Shown: piece by piece, positions 9,389 through 21,175 of the stretch | How the letters are laid out: the number at the start of each line of letters is the position of its first letter | How positions within the stretch are numbered: the first letter of the stretch is position 1 | Assembly (NCBI GenBank): GCA_963775935.1 | Contig: CAVZKR010000003.1 | Coordinates: 124,001 to 188,000 of the forward strand | DNA from: JBBIPA01 sp963775935 | GTDB lineage: Bacteria > Chloroflexota > Dehalococcoidia > GIF9 > UBA5629 | Length of the DNA: 64,000 bases | Reading direction: 5' to 3' | Made by a program: the position numbers and the translations under genes | The notes under the pieces: model-generated | The model's database searches: none | The model's input: the letters and a program-made list of their open reading frames with translations, nothing else | Told to the model about the DNA's origin: nothing

Positions 9389-11062
9389 ATGAGCAAAGAT
9401 GACAAATCTGAAAACCGCCGAGTTGCCACCAGCGATGATGTTGAAGTCTCTGCCTATCTTGAAATCGCCAAGGAGCTCCATGGTGAGCAGCCTGCTGTAG
9501 AAATAGAATCGATTTCCCAGGCGAAGAAAGAAACTATCGCCATCCTCGACTTCGGTTCTCAATACAGCCGCCTCATCGCCCGCCGTGTTCGCGAATGCCA
9601 TGTCTACTGTGAGCTTATCCCTTATGACACACCCTGGGAAAAAATAGCCGCGCTCCACCCCAAAGGTTTCATCCTTTCCGGAGGCCCAGCCAGTGTCTAT
9701 GAACTCAATGCGCCCTTAGCTCCTGTTCAGATTTATGATACTCACCTTCCCATTATGGGCATCTGCTACGGAATGCAGGTCATCACCCACCAGCTTGGTG
9801 GCCAAGTGACCCCAGGCACCATGCGGGAATACGGTCACGCTGTGTTACATGAAAGTGCCGAGGACTCTCCTCTGTTCGCTGGGCTACCCCCATCACTACC
9901 AGTATGGATGAGCCACGGCGACCAGATAGTGGAATTACCACCCAACTTCAAGTCACTGGCATATACTGAAAACTCGACCACAGCGGTTATCAGCGACGGC
10001 AAAAACATATTCGGTCTCCAATTCCATCCTGAGGTAGTCCATACTCCGCAAGGAAAAGCCCTTATCCAGAACTTCCTCTACAATATATGTGGCTGCCATG
10101 GTAACTGGACACCGAGCAACTTCATCGCCGAATCCATCAGGGCAATTAAAGAGCAGGTTGGCAATGGCAAGGTTATCTGCGCGCTTTCCGGCGGCGTTGA
10201 TTCCGCAGTAGCGGCTACCCTGGTTCATCGGGCAATCGGTAACCAGCTTACCTGCATCTTCGTCAATAACGGGCTGCTCCGCCGCGAAGAGCCTGAGCGG
10301 GCGCTCAATACCTTCAGAAACAACCTGAAGATGAACGTGGTCTACGTCGACGCCACTGAGCGATTTCTCAATCGCCTCAAGAGCGTCATCGATCCTGAGG
10401 TAAAGCGCCGCCGCATCGGCGAGGAATTCATCAAGGTATTTGAAGACGAAGCGGCGAAACTGGGCAAAGTCGATTTCCTGGTACAGGGCACTCTGTATCC
10501 TGACGTCATCGAGAGCACCACGCCTGAGAACAAAGCAGCTTCCAAGATAAAAACGCACCACAACGTCGGCGGTATTCCAGCCAAAATGTCGTTCAAACTC
10601 ATTGAACCGCTGCGTTACCTGTTTAAGGACGAAGTCCGTGAAGTGGGCTTATCATTGGACTTGCCTGAGGACATGATCTGGCGGCAGCCTTTCCCCGGGC
10701 CGGGATTAGCCATCCGTATTATCGGAGAGGTAACCGAAGAACGGTTAGAACTACTGCGCAGCGCTGATTGGGTAGTAATGAGTGAAATCAAAAAGGCAAA
10801 CCTTTATCGCGAGCTATGGCAGGTCTTTGCCATTCTCACCGATGTCAAAAGCGTTGGAGTCATGGGAGATTTCCGGACCTACAGCTACCTTGTGGCAATG
10901 CGAGCAGTCACCAGCCAGGATGCCATGACTGCCGACTGGGCGCGCCTGCCCTATGACCTTCTCGCCCGTATATCCAACCGCATCGTCAACGAAGTCGCTG
11001 GAGTCAACCGCGTTGTTTACGACATCACCAGTAAGCCTCCCTCAACCATAGAATGGGAATAA
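9389..11062 (+). CDS. guaA: GMP synthase (glutamine-hydrolysing)
   Basis: GuaA aminates XMP to GMP using glutamine and ATP. The 557-residue protein contains a class I glutamine amidotransferase domain (nucleophile in GICYGMQ near residue 124, catalytic His in LQFHPEV). The N-type ATP pyrophosphatase domain has the PP-loop ALSGGVDSAVAATL near residue 262. The dimerisation/XMP domain ends in ITSKPPSTIEWE. About 45 residues precede the usual start (ETIAILDFGSQYS), an acidic extension not found in most GuaA. No ATG, GTG or TTG lies in frame between 9389 and the conserved region, so the extension is probably real. Codon use is more GC-rich than in the flanks. Confidence 0.95.
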   Translation: MSKDDKSENRRVATSDDVEVSAYLEIAKELHGEQPAVEIESISQAKKETIAILDFGSQYSRLIARRVRECHVYCELIPYDTPWEKIAALHPKGFILSGGPASVYELNAPLAPVQIYDTHLPIMGICYGMQVITHQLGGQVTPGTMREYGHAVLHESAEDSPLFAGLPPSLPVWMSHGDQIVELPPNFKSLAYTENSTTAVISDGKNIFGLQFHPEVVHTPQGKALIQNFLYNICGCHGNWTPSNFIAESIRAIKEQVGNGKVICALSGGVDSAVAATLVHRAIGNQLTCIFVNNGLLRREEPERALNTFRNNLKMNVVYVDATERFLNRLKSVIDPEVKRRRIGEEFIKVFEDEAAKLGKVDFLVQGTLYPDVIESTTPENKAASKIKTHHNVGGIPAKMSFKLIEPLRYLFKDEVREVGLSLDLPEDMIWRQPFPGPGLAIRIIGEVTEERLELLRSADWVVMSEIKKANLYRELWQVFAILTDVKSVGVMGDFRTYSYLVAMRAVTSQDAMTADWARLPYDLLARISNRIVNEVAGVNRVVYDITSKPPSTIEWE

Positions 11063-11161
11063 AGTCCACCTGAAATACCCTATGCCACATTTTGGTCATT
11101 TAGATTTTGATATTATCTGGGATATACCGGGCTCTAGTGTGCTGTAAGGGATTCAGCGCTA

Positions 11162-11190
11162 TTGACGAAATAAATCTCTTGATGTATACT
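11162..11190 (+). promoter_or_regulatory. Strong sigma-70-type promoter of the 23S rRNA gene
   Basis: TTGACG (11162-11167), a 17-base spacer and TATACT (11185-11190) lie about 75 bases before the 23S processing stem. One mismatch per box and ideal spacing fit an rRNA promoter. It indicates independent transcription of the 23S gene. Confidence 0.75.
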
Positions 11191-11263
11191 AATAGTTCGC
11201 ATCCTAAAAAACGTGTACTTTAAAAAGTGAATAATTAGGTTCAGTTTTGTGTTCAGGCTGAAG

Positions 11264-14234
<2,971 letters not shown>

Positions 14235-14269
14235 CCTCAGGCTGAGCGCAAAACCAACCTGTTTATTCA

Positions 14270-14347
<78 letters not shown>

Positions 14348-14360
14348 AATCTCGAGAAAT

Positions 14361-14396
14361 AAAGGCAGAACATTGCTGTTCTGCCTTTTTCTTTTC
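14361..14396 (+). terminator. Rho-independent terminator of the 23S-tRNA transcript
   Basis: A perfect 12-bp stem (14361-14372 with 14377-14388) with a TTGC loop is followed by a T-rich tail to 14396. Confidence 0.88.
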
Positions 14397-14774
14397 TAAA
14401 ACAAAATGTAATACCAAGCCATCCCCCTCTGTCATTGCGAATCTTCCTTCTTCTGTCATTGTGGACCGAAGCTACGAGCGAAGCGTGGTAGGTAGCGCGG
14501 CAATCCCTTGGGAACAATTGACCTTCACCCTAAAAACTGGGCTATCTATAGTGAGAATTTTTCGGGATATGGAGCTTACCCCGGCTGCTCTATTGTACGC
14601 CTCGTCTCTTTTCGAAGTCATCAAGTTTTCTGAGGCCGATGAAACCTACCACCTAGCGGCGCGCTAAGTTGTGTCGGTGCGTCGTTCGAGCAATCTGTCG
14701 GAGCCTACAAGTTAACAGCATAGGGCTAAGTTGTTTCTTCTAGTTTGTTTCTTTTGCTTGTTCAATTGCAGTCT
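14397..14774. other. Intergenic region with a degenerate palindromic-repeat-like segment
   Basis: There is no credible gene here. Around 14430-14505 the sequence contains GTCATTGCGAA, GTCATTGTGGACCGAAG, CGAGCGAAGCGTGG and GCGGCAATCCC. These resemble the dispersed GTCATTGCGAGC...GCGGCAATC repeats seen between genes in many bacterial genomes. The remainder shows nothing recognisable. An open frame spanning the tRNA is not a gene. Confidence 0.4.
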
Positions 14775-15548
14775 CTAAGCTATTTGTGCACAGGCGTAAA
14801 ATACATCCTGAGGCTTATCTATTTTATAATTAATGTTAACGGTTATAAGCAGGGCATTTTCATGATGGTCCCCTTTTAACATTCCCTGCTTTGTTTCTTT
14901 GGGAAGCGTTTGTATTTTAGCTTCGCCAAATGAACAAAACCCGTGGTCTGATATAACTATCAACTTATTGGCCTTGTCTTCCAAAAATCGCGTATCAACT
15001 AGAAGTTCACTCATTTTGCCATCCAGTTTTTTATACCAGTCCAGGACACAATCTTCCCCCCAATGGAAATGCTGGATTCTATCCAAGAGGGTGTAGACTG
15101 AGACGAGCAAATCCGGTTTTTGTGCCAGCAGATCCTTTGTCTTGTCAGTGATTCTTTCCAGTTCCTCCTGCCATTCCCTTTCATTAGTGGGCAGCCCAAA
15201 ACCCACGGGCCTAAAATCAACGCCAAAACAGTAAGGCGGCACTATGAAAGGCACATTCAATGCTACTGCCCTTTTACCCTGTCGTTCCAAGACGTCCCAA
15301 ATGAAGTCAATTTTTATATCTTTGCGCTTGACGATATTGTCAGCCACAACGAAACTATCATGGCCGTGTTCAGTGAACGTTTTCCCACTGAACATACCGC
15401 ACCATATTGAAGGGGAAACCGGTTTCTCAGTGATGATGAGGTCGCTGCACTTGCCTATTTGGCAAAGTTTGCGAAAGTTTGGGAGTTTATCCAGGTTTGG
15501 CCTTATAACTGTCCATGTAGCAGCATCTATTCCTAATACAAAGATCAT
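14775..15548 (-). CDS. Short alkaline-phosphatase-superfamily protein (type I phosphodiesterase/nucleotide pyrophosphatase-like)
   Basis: This 257-residue protein belongs to the alkaline phosphatase superfamily. It starts VLGIDAATWTVIRPN, the position of the first metal-binding Asp, with the putative nucleophile region SPSIWCGMFSGK. The metal-binding VISDHGFCSFGE and GDHHENALLI lie near the C-terminus. It is about half the length of the related 537-residue protein at 28.5 kb and lacks the long insert. Its ATG overlaps the cysN stop by 4 bases (ATGA), so it is translationally coupled to sulfate activation. A role on a nucleotide or sulfate/phosphate ester product of that pathway is inference. 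About 310 bases of it are duplicated at 27.9-28.2 kb. Confidence 0.75.
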   Translation of the reverse strand: MIFVLGIDAATWTVIRPNLDKLPNFRKLCQIGKCSDLIITEKPVSPSIWCGMFSGKTFTEHGHDSFVVADNIVKRKDIKIDFIWDVLERQGKRAVALNVPFIVPPYCFGVDFRPVGFGLPTNEREWQEELERITDKTKDLLAQKPDLLVSVYTLLDRIQHFHWGEDCVLDWYKKLDGKMSELLVDTRFLEDKANKLIVISDHGFCSFGEAKIQTLPKETKQGMLKGDHHENALLITVNINYKIDKPQDVFYACAQIA

Positions 15549-16750
15549 AGAGCTTTCTCCAGAACTATGCCAGCCCCGATATTTTTATCGCGTACCAGGA
15601 CGAATCTGCCAAGCTCAGGTATATCGGCGAATTTTTCTACTACCAGTGGCTCCGTGGCGAAAAGGATGGTGGCAGCTTCATGCTCGCTTATGTAGTCAGG
15701 ATACTTAGCCATTACCTCGCCGGTCTCTGAGTTTATCTTTTCTCGTATCTCCTTTACTTCACATCTCACTCTATTAGTACCACACCTTAATTCAACAATC
15801 TCACCCTTTCTCAACCTATTAGCCAACAAAACAGCTTCGCCTACAAACTCCTTTACGGAAACAGGTGGGTTCTTTATGGAGCCACCTACATCCCCTCTCT
15901 TGGGTTTACAGTTAGTGACAATTCCAATACTATCTCCTATTTCTGCTTTATCCATTTCACCATTAAATACTACCATCTTCTCTATTTTTCCCTTTACCCC
16001 TGAAGGACTGAACATAATTTCATCGTATCTCCTCAATACACCAGATTCAACCCTTCCTACTATGACTTTATTGGAGTCAACCGAATACGTATCCTGGACA
16101 ACAAATCTGAGTGGTTTTGTTAGTTTAATTAACTCAACTCCATCTAGCGCTTCAATTAAGGTTGGCCCTTTATACCATGCCATCCGCTGTGACTTCTTGT
16201 AGATGTTGTCTCCTTCCATTGCCGAACCCGGGATGAAGGTTATACCGTGGTAGTCGAATGAAGTAAGAAGTTTATTCACTTTATTTTTAACATCGAGGAA
16301 TACTTCTTCCCTATAATCTACCACATCCATTTTATTCACTAATACGAAGAGCTGCTTTATACCTAACATATGTATAAGAAAAGCATGTCTCCCTGTTTGT
16401 TCCTTTATACCTTCTTCTGCAGCTACAACCAATACAGCTACATCAGCATGAGAAGCACCAGTGAGCATATTTTTAATAAACTCTTTATGACCAGGTACAT
16501 CAGTTACGGCATACAGATTCTTCCCTTTAAACATTACGCCGGTGGTATCTATTGTTCTCTCCTCTTTTAATTCATCATCAAAGGAATCAATAAAATAAGC
16601 AAACTCGAATCTCCGCTTATACTCCTCTGCCAATTTCTGTATTTCTTCTACTCGTCCTTCGGTTATGCTATCAGAATCATAGAGAAGCCTGCCTATTAAA
16701 GTGGATTTCCCATGATCTACATGACCGATTATCACAATATTTACGTTCAT
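15545..16750 (-). CDS. cysN: Sulfate adenylyltransferase GTPase subunit (CysN-like)
   Basis: This is an EF-Tu/EF-1alpha-like GTPase of 401 residues. The P-loop is GHVDHGKSTLIGRLLYDSD, switch I has ERTIDTTG, then DVPGHKEF (G3) and VNKMDVV (G4). Domain II/III beta-barrels follow. In CysDN, GTP hydrolysis drives adenylylation of sulfate to APS. The identification rests on the adjacent cysD and on the fact that no ribosomal genes are near. It has no fused APS kinase domain and is shorter than E. coli CysN (475). AAGGAGA lies 5 bases before the ATG. Confidence 0.85.
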   Translation of the reverse strand: MNVNIVIIGHVDHGKSTLIGRLLYDSDSITEGRVEEIQKLAEEYKRRFEFAYFIDSFDDELKEERTIDTTGVMFKGKNLYAVTDVPGHKEFIKNMLTGASHADVAVLVVAAEEGIKEQTGRHAFLIHMLGIKQLFVLVNKMDVVDYREEVFLDVKNKVNKLLTSFDYHGITFIPGSAMEGDNIYKKSQRMAWYKGPTLIEALDGVELIKLTKPLRFVVQDTYSVDSNKVIVGRVESGVLRRYDEIMFSPSGVKGKIEKMVVFNGEMDKAEIGDSIGIVTNCKPKRGDVGGSIKNPPVSVKEFVGEAVLLANRLRKGEIVELRCGTNRVRCEVKEIREKINSETGEVMAKYPDYISEHEAATILFATEPLVVEKFADIPELGRFVLVRDKNIGAGIVLEKAL

Positions 16751-16813
16751 TTTATCTCCTTGTTAGTTGTATTGCTTAAAAAATCAAAATGACAAATGGC
16801 GTTTTTAGTTTGT

Positions 16814-17614
16814 CTACATATAACCTAAGGCACGAAGCTTTTGCATCGTAAAGGACTTTTCCTTATCCTGTGCCCTGCCGGACCTTTCTGCTATTTTGGT
16901 TACCTTGAGCTCCTCTACGATCTCGTCTATAGTTTTGGCATCAGAGTCGATGGTAGAGGTACATGGCTCGCATCCTAGACTACGATACCTTTTGCCATCT
17001 TTGGCAAAGTACATTGGATTCACCGGCATACCTTCTTGTCGTACATACTCCCAGACGTCCAGCTCTCTCCAGTGTAGAATAGGATGAACCCTGGTATGCG
17101 TCTTATCCTCCGTTATGCTCTGATATTGATCCCACATTTCAAGGGGTTGGTCCTTGTAATTCCATTTGAAATCACTGTCGCGTGGCGAGAAATATCTTTC
17201 CTTAGCCCTTATTCCGTGCTCATCCCTTCTTATAGCCAGGATTAATGCATCAAACTTATTCTCGCCAAGGCATTCCATTAGGGCTTGGGTTTTCAATTTG
17301 GTACAACATTCAAACTTACCGTCACTAGGGCTCACTTTTTGCCTAAATGCCTCATCGTTCTTAGTTACTATTAGATTCAATCCCCACTCTTTTGCTAAGT
17401 TATCCCTAAAAGCATACATCTGCTTAAATTTGTAGCCAGTATCTATGTGTATCACTGGAAACGGGATCTTACCAAAAAAAGCTTTCCTGCATAACCAGAG
17501 GGCAGCAGTACTATCCTTCCCCGTACTCCATAGAACTGCTGGTCTTTTAAACTCCGCAAAGGCTTCCCTGATTATATAAATGCTCCTATTTTCCAAATCT
17601 TTTAGTTCTGCCAT
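16814..17614 (-). CDS. cysD: Sulfate adenylyltransferase subunit 2 (CysD-like)
   Basis: CysD forms adenosine 5'-phosphosulfate from ATP and sulfate. The 266-residue protein belongs to the PAPS-reductase/ATP pyrophosphatase fold: VLWSTGKDSTAALWLC is the PP-loop near residue 28, followed by FPVIHIDTGYKF. FECCTKLKTQAL, ILAIRRDEHGIRAKERYFSPR and RVHPILHWRELDVWEY match CysD rather than CysH. The tail RSLGCEPCTSTID is also typical. The C-terminus ends in LRALGYM, which resembles the LRALGYLD end of the RHH protein that opens this operon. Together with CysN it forms the ATP sulfurylase. No APS kinase or APS reductase gene is visible nearby. Confidence 0.9.
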   Translation of the reverse strand: MAELKDLENRSIYIIREAFAEFKRPAVLWSTGKDSTAALWLCRKAFFGKIPFPVIHIDTGYKFKQMYAFRDNLAKEWGLNLIVTKNDEAFRQKVSPSDGKFECCTKLKTQALMECLGENKFDALILAIRRDEHGIRAKERYFSPRDSDFKWNYKDQPLEMWDQYQSITEDKTHTRVHPILHWRELDVWEYVRQEGMPVNPMYFAKDGKRYRSLGCEPCTSTIDSDAKTIDEIVEELKVTKIAERSGRAQDKEKSFTMQKLRALGYM

Positions 17615-17666
17615 ATCTAATTATTAACCTCCTAACTATTTATCGAATAAACTTATTAGTTTATTA

Positions 17667-18434
17667 CTAGCTAATTTCTCCCTTCATATACGCTCGAGTT
17701 TCTGCTTCCTTCGGTTCATTAAGCACAACTTCAGCGGGCCCGTGTTCGATCAATTTGCCCATATATAAAAAGATTATGTAATCTGCGAGCCTTCTAGCCT
17801 GCCTCAGAATATGGGTGACTATTACTATCGTGTAGTTATTTTTAAGCTCCATAAATGTTTTTTCTATGTGCTTTGCGGATATTGGATCGAGCGCCGAAGT
17901 CGGTTCATCAGCTAGCAAAATCTCAGGCTCGACAGCTAGCCCTCTTGCCAAACAGAGTCTTTGCTGTTGTCCCATAGATAGCCGAGACGCTGGACTCCCC
18001 AACCTGTCCTTTACCTCACCCCATAGTCCTACCATCTCCAGATATTTTTCGACCAACTCATCCATTTCCTTTTTACTATATCTCCGATGTATCCGTGGAC
18101 CATAGGCAACATTATTATAAATCGACATGGGCAATGGGAAAGGTTTCTGAGAAAGTAAACCCATCTTTTTTCTGACATTAGTAGGATCGACAGATTTACC
18201 GTTATAGATATCTATTCCATCAACCATAATCGTACCGGAAATCCTTACCTCGTCGTTTAAATCAAGCAACCTGTTAAAAGACTTTAGCAACGTCGTCTTG
18301 CCGCATCCCGAAGGCCCAATAATGACGGTAATCTGTCTATCTGGAATATCAACATCTACGTCGATTAAAGCCTGGTGGCTTTCATAGGCAACGTTTAGGT
18401 TTCGTACGCTTATATGCGTTTTGTTTATGTTCAT
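17667..18434 (-). CDS. pstB: Phosphate-type ABC transporter ATP-binding protein (PstB-like)
   Basis: The 255-residue ATPase has the Walker A IIGPSGCGKTTLLKSFNRL, a Q-loop at LLSQKPFPLPMSIYNNVAYG, signature SMGQQQRLCLARGLA, Walker B ILLADEPTSALDP and the H-loop IVIVTH. FNRLLDLNDEVRISG and PFPLPMSIYNNVAYGPR are characteristic of PstB. It lies 5 bases after pstA. The family transports phosphate, but its position directly before cysD raises sulfate or another oxyanion as the substrate. The symbol is by family only. Confidence 0.85.
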   Translation of the reverse strand: MNINKTHISVRNLNVAYESHQALIDVDVDIPDRQITVIIGPSGCGKTTLLKSFNRLLDLNDEVRISGTIMVDGIDIYNGKSVDPTNVRKKMGLLSQKPFPLPMSIYNNVAYGPRIHRRYSKKEMDELVEKYLEMVGLWGEVKDRLGSPASRLSMGQQQRLCLARGLAVEPEILLADEPTSALDPISAKHIEKTFMELKNNYTIVIVTHILRQARRLADYIIFLYMGKLIEHGPAEVVLNEPKEAETRAYMKGEIS

Positions 18435-18439
18435 TTTTA

Positions 18440-19297
18440 TTACTTTATCACGTATCGTGCATATCTTTTTGCAATTATTCTAGAAACTATACTTATAACT
18501 AATATTAAAATCAGGAGAACTAATGCAGAGGCATAAGCACGCTGTTGTACTTCAGGAAAAGGAGTACCTACTTGAAAAAAAATTGCCAGTGGTAATGAAG
18601 CTACAGGGTCGAGCAGAGAATGAGGCAATCTGTCAGTATAACCTGCTGTAAAAAGTATTGAAGCTGCGTCTCCGATACCTCTACCAAAAGCTAACATGAC
18701 TGCGCTAACTATCCCCGGAAATACCTGCTTCAACACAACGCGTACAGTTGTTTCCAACCTGTTGGCACCTGTAGCGTATGATGCCTCCTTTAGTTCTAAG
18801 GGAACCATCTTTATCACTTCATCCATAGCCCTTACCATTATGGGCAATTCAAGAAGAGCTAGTACACATATTCCACCGAGCAGACAAGCCCTTATCCCCA
18901 GATAAATCATAATGATAAATCCAAATACCCCATAGACGATCGAAGGAATTCCCCAAAGCACATCAAGAGAAAGCCTAATGAGTTTAGCTAACTTTGACTT
19001 GCCGATGTAATCTCTTTGCAAATATAAAGCTACAGGAAGGGCAAAAAGTAGAGCTAAAATAGTAGCTCCAATAGCAAGATATAAGGATCCAAGTATAGCG
19101 TTTAAAATACCTCCGCCTTTGCCAAGGTAATAACCTCCCTCAGGAACACTGGTTATCATGGACAAACTCATCGCTGGAGCTCCCCTAAGAATGACCACCA
19201 GAAAAACTACTAAAAGGCTACCGACAACAGCTATGGTTGATGCAATCATCAGTACCTTAAAAAAATTCTCTTCGGCCTTCTTTATATTAAGCTGCAT
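18440..19297 (-). CDS. pstA: Phosphate-type ABC transporter permease (PstA-like)
   Basis: This 285-residue integral membrane permease has about six hydrophobic segments. The N-terminal segment lies near residues 16-36, and the binding-protein-dependent transport domain follows from ~70. The EAA-like loop reads LELKEASYATGANRLETTVRVVLKQVFPGIV, the coupling site with PstB. LPHSLLDPVASLPLAIF resembles PstA proteins. It overlaps pstC by 11 bases and precedes pstB by 5, so the permease pair and ATPase are made together. Confidence 0.87.
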   Translation of the reverse strand: MQLNIKKAEENFFKVLMIASTIAVVGSLLVVFLVVILRGAPAMSLSMITSVPEGGYYLGKGGGILNAILGSLYLAIGATILALLFALPVALYLQRDYIGKSKLAKLIRLSLDVLWGIPSIVYGVFGFIIMIYLGIRACLLGGICVLALLELPIMVRAMDEVIKMVPLELKEASYATGANRLETTVRVVLKQVFPGIVSAVMLAFGRGIGDAASILFTAGYTDRLPHSLLDPVASLPLAIFFQVGTPFPEVQQRAYASALVLLILILVISIVSRIIAKRYARYVIK

Positions 19298-20213
19298 AAT
19301 TATTTTCTACTTTCATGAGGATATAACTGGCACCTATATTAAAAAGGAGCACGATTGCCATGAGAATTAAAGCGGCAAATAGCAGTGCTGAATCGTATAG
19401 TGGTATAGACATCATCTCACCATAGTTATTAGCGATAAGTGCTGCCAGCGGGTAGGCGGGGTCAAAAATCGATGATGGTATTTTAGCTACATTTCCAACT
19501 ACCATAAGCACTGCCATAGTCTCTCCAAAGGCACGGCTAAATCCAAGAATTGTAGCCGCGATAATACCCGACAAGGCCCCCCGAATCACTACAAGTTTAG
19601 TCGCCTGCCACTTTGTGGAGCCTAAAGCTATCGGAACTTCTCTCATTCCGTAAGGTACATTTCTTATTACCTCTTCCGAGATTGATATTATTATTGGGAA
19701 TACCATAATAGCCAGCACAATCCCGCCAGTAAGTATATTGTATCCATTAGTTGTAATCCCTAATACAGCCGCAAAACCTCGAACTGCGGGTACTACAACC
19801 AGTATTCCACAAAGCCCGTATACCACCGAAGGTATACCCGCCAGGAGGTCCACAACTGGCTTAGCTGCATTCCTGACCCAGTTTGGTGCATACTCAGCCA
19901 GGTAGATTGAGGTTAGGATGCACAATGGGATAGCGAGTACCATTGCTATAGCTGTGACCGAAAAGGTACCCACGATAAATGACCAGAAGCCGAATTGCCC
20001 TTTTAATGGAGACCAAGCTGAAGAGAATATCAACTCAGTTAATGGTTTCAAGGAAAAAATCGGCCATGATTTCTGAATTAGCCCGACTGCAATGAAAACA
20101 ATAAGCAATGAAGAAAAAACAGTAGCCCCCATCATTAAGCGGCTACTAATATACTCTCGAAATCCTCTAAAACGTATTTGCTTATTGAAACTTATTGAAG
20201 TACTGACGGCCAA
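19287..20213 (-). CDS. pstC: Phosphate-type ABC transporter permease (PstC-like)
   Basis: This 308-residue permease has an N-terminal cytoplasmic stretch, a first membrane segment near residues 30-50 and five further segments. LAEYAPNWVRNAAKPVVDLLAGIPSVVYG and the EAA-like loop VPYGMREVPIALGSTKWQATKLVVIRGALSGI are hallmarks of PstC. AFGETMAVLMVVGN near the end is also typical. The start overlaps the end of the binding-protein gene by 22 bases, a strong sign of coupled translation. Confidence 0.88.
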   Translation of the reverse strand: MAVSTSISFNKQIRFRGFREYISSRLMMGATVFSSLLIVFIAVGLIQKSWPIFSLKPLTELIFSSAWSPLKGQFGFWSFIVGTFSVTAIAMVLAIPLCILTSIYLAEYAPNWVRNAAKPVVDLLAGIPSVVYGLCGILVVVPAVRGFAAVLGITTNGYNILTGGIVLAIMVFPIIISISEEVIRNVPYGMREVPIALGSTKWQATKLVVIRGALSGIIAATILGFSRAFGETMAVLMVVGNVAKIPSSIFDPAYPLAALIANNYGEMMSIPLYDSALLFAALILMAIVLLFNIGASYILMKVENNYAA

Positions 20214-21151
20214 TTCTTTATGTTCTCCGTTATCCAGATATCAATAAAGGTTTGTTTTTTTAAACCTTTGGCAAAAATATCTTTTAAAAAAGGATTGTTC
20301 CTGTTAGTTACCGGCACAACGGCATCTTTTGTCACGGAAATCCAGAAAGCCCCTTTTTCAATTTCAGCGGTATTAATATCCCTGGAAATCATGCCGATAT
20401 CAACCATAGCGTTGAGTGCATCGGACATTCCCTTACCAGCACCACCAGCCGATATATCTAATCGTATATTGGGATGATTCTTCTGAAATTCCTCTGCCCA
20501 TTTAACCATCATAGGATACAATGCAAAAGCTCCTGATATAGTGATAATCCCTTCCCTTTTATCCGTGGGGTCTGCCTGCCCGAGTTTATTTAATCCCTGC
20601 TCGATTTTTTCTTTGGGCAATTCTATATAACCCATCTCATCGACGTACTTTTGACCATCGGTCAAAATCCAGCGTACAAATTCTTTGACATTGCCCGTAA
20701 ATTTAGTCTTGGTAACCAGATGTAAATCACGCGCTGGAGGTGAAGGATAACGCCCCTCGGCTATAGCCTGGACGAGGACGTTCTTTTTTGCATAAAAGTT
20801 CTCGGCATCGTCAATGCTGCCGTTCTCATTAATATCTATCGGAATTACGCATAATCCCTGTAATTGCACTCCCGTCTTTGTATCATAAGCATAACCAATA
20901 TTGTTATAACCAATACCTAGCTGATCCTTTATAATTGCCTCCGAAAGTCCAGGGTCGCCGAACACAGCCGTACCTTTCAAGTCTTCCTGTTTATTATTAC
21001 CCAGGTATTTAGCCCATGTTTCCGCCGCACCGCAAGCATCCGACCTGGTATATACATGGATAGAAACATCCGACGAGCTACCTTGTACGCAACCAATGGT
21101 GAATGGCACTAATATGCTTATGATGACCACGCATAGTAGCATGTTCCTCAT
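20192..21151 (-). CDS. PstS-like substrate-binding lipoprotein with circularly permuted lobe order
   Basis: This 319-residue protein starts with a hydrophobic signal ending in a lipobox-like TIGC (Cys21), so it is probably an anchored lipoprotein. In PstS proteins the N-terminal half carries a GA-F-YP-KW start and the middle carries the R-D-SGT anion-binding motif. Here the order is reversed. Residues ~29-196 hold IHVYTRSDACGAAETWAKYLG and end in TDGQKYVDEMGYIELP, normally the C-terminal half. Residues ~201-319 hold ITISGAFALYPMMVKWAEEF, ISAGGAGKGMSDAL and TKDAVVPV, normally the N-terminal half. The frame is intact with one signal peptide, so this looks like a real permutation. The ligand, phosphate or sulfate, cannot be told from sequence. 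Confidence 0.8.
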   Translation of the reverse strand: MRNMLLCVVIISILVPFTIGCVQGSSSDVSIHVYTRSDACGAAETWAKYLGNNKQEDLKGTAVFGDPGLSEAIIKDQLGIGYNNIGYAYDTKTGVQLQGLCVIPIDINENGSIDDAENFYAKKNVLVQAIAEGRYPSPPARDLHLVTKTKFTGNVKEFVRWILTDGQKYVDEMGYIELPKEKIEQGLNKLGQADPTDKREGIITISGAFALYPMMVKWAEEFQKNHPNIRLDISAGGAGKGMSDALNAMVDIGMISRDINTAEIEKGAFWISVTKDAVVPVTNRNNPFLKDIFAKGLKKQTFIDIWITENIKNWPSVLQ

Positions 21152-21175
21152 ATTAACCTCCGAATAATGTAATTT

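Noticed and set aside
9953..10602. Minus-strand open frames opposite guaA
   Set aside because: They are antisense shadows of a strongly conserved, GC-rich gene and resemble no family.
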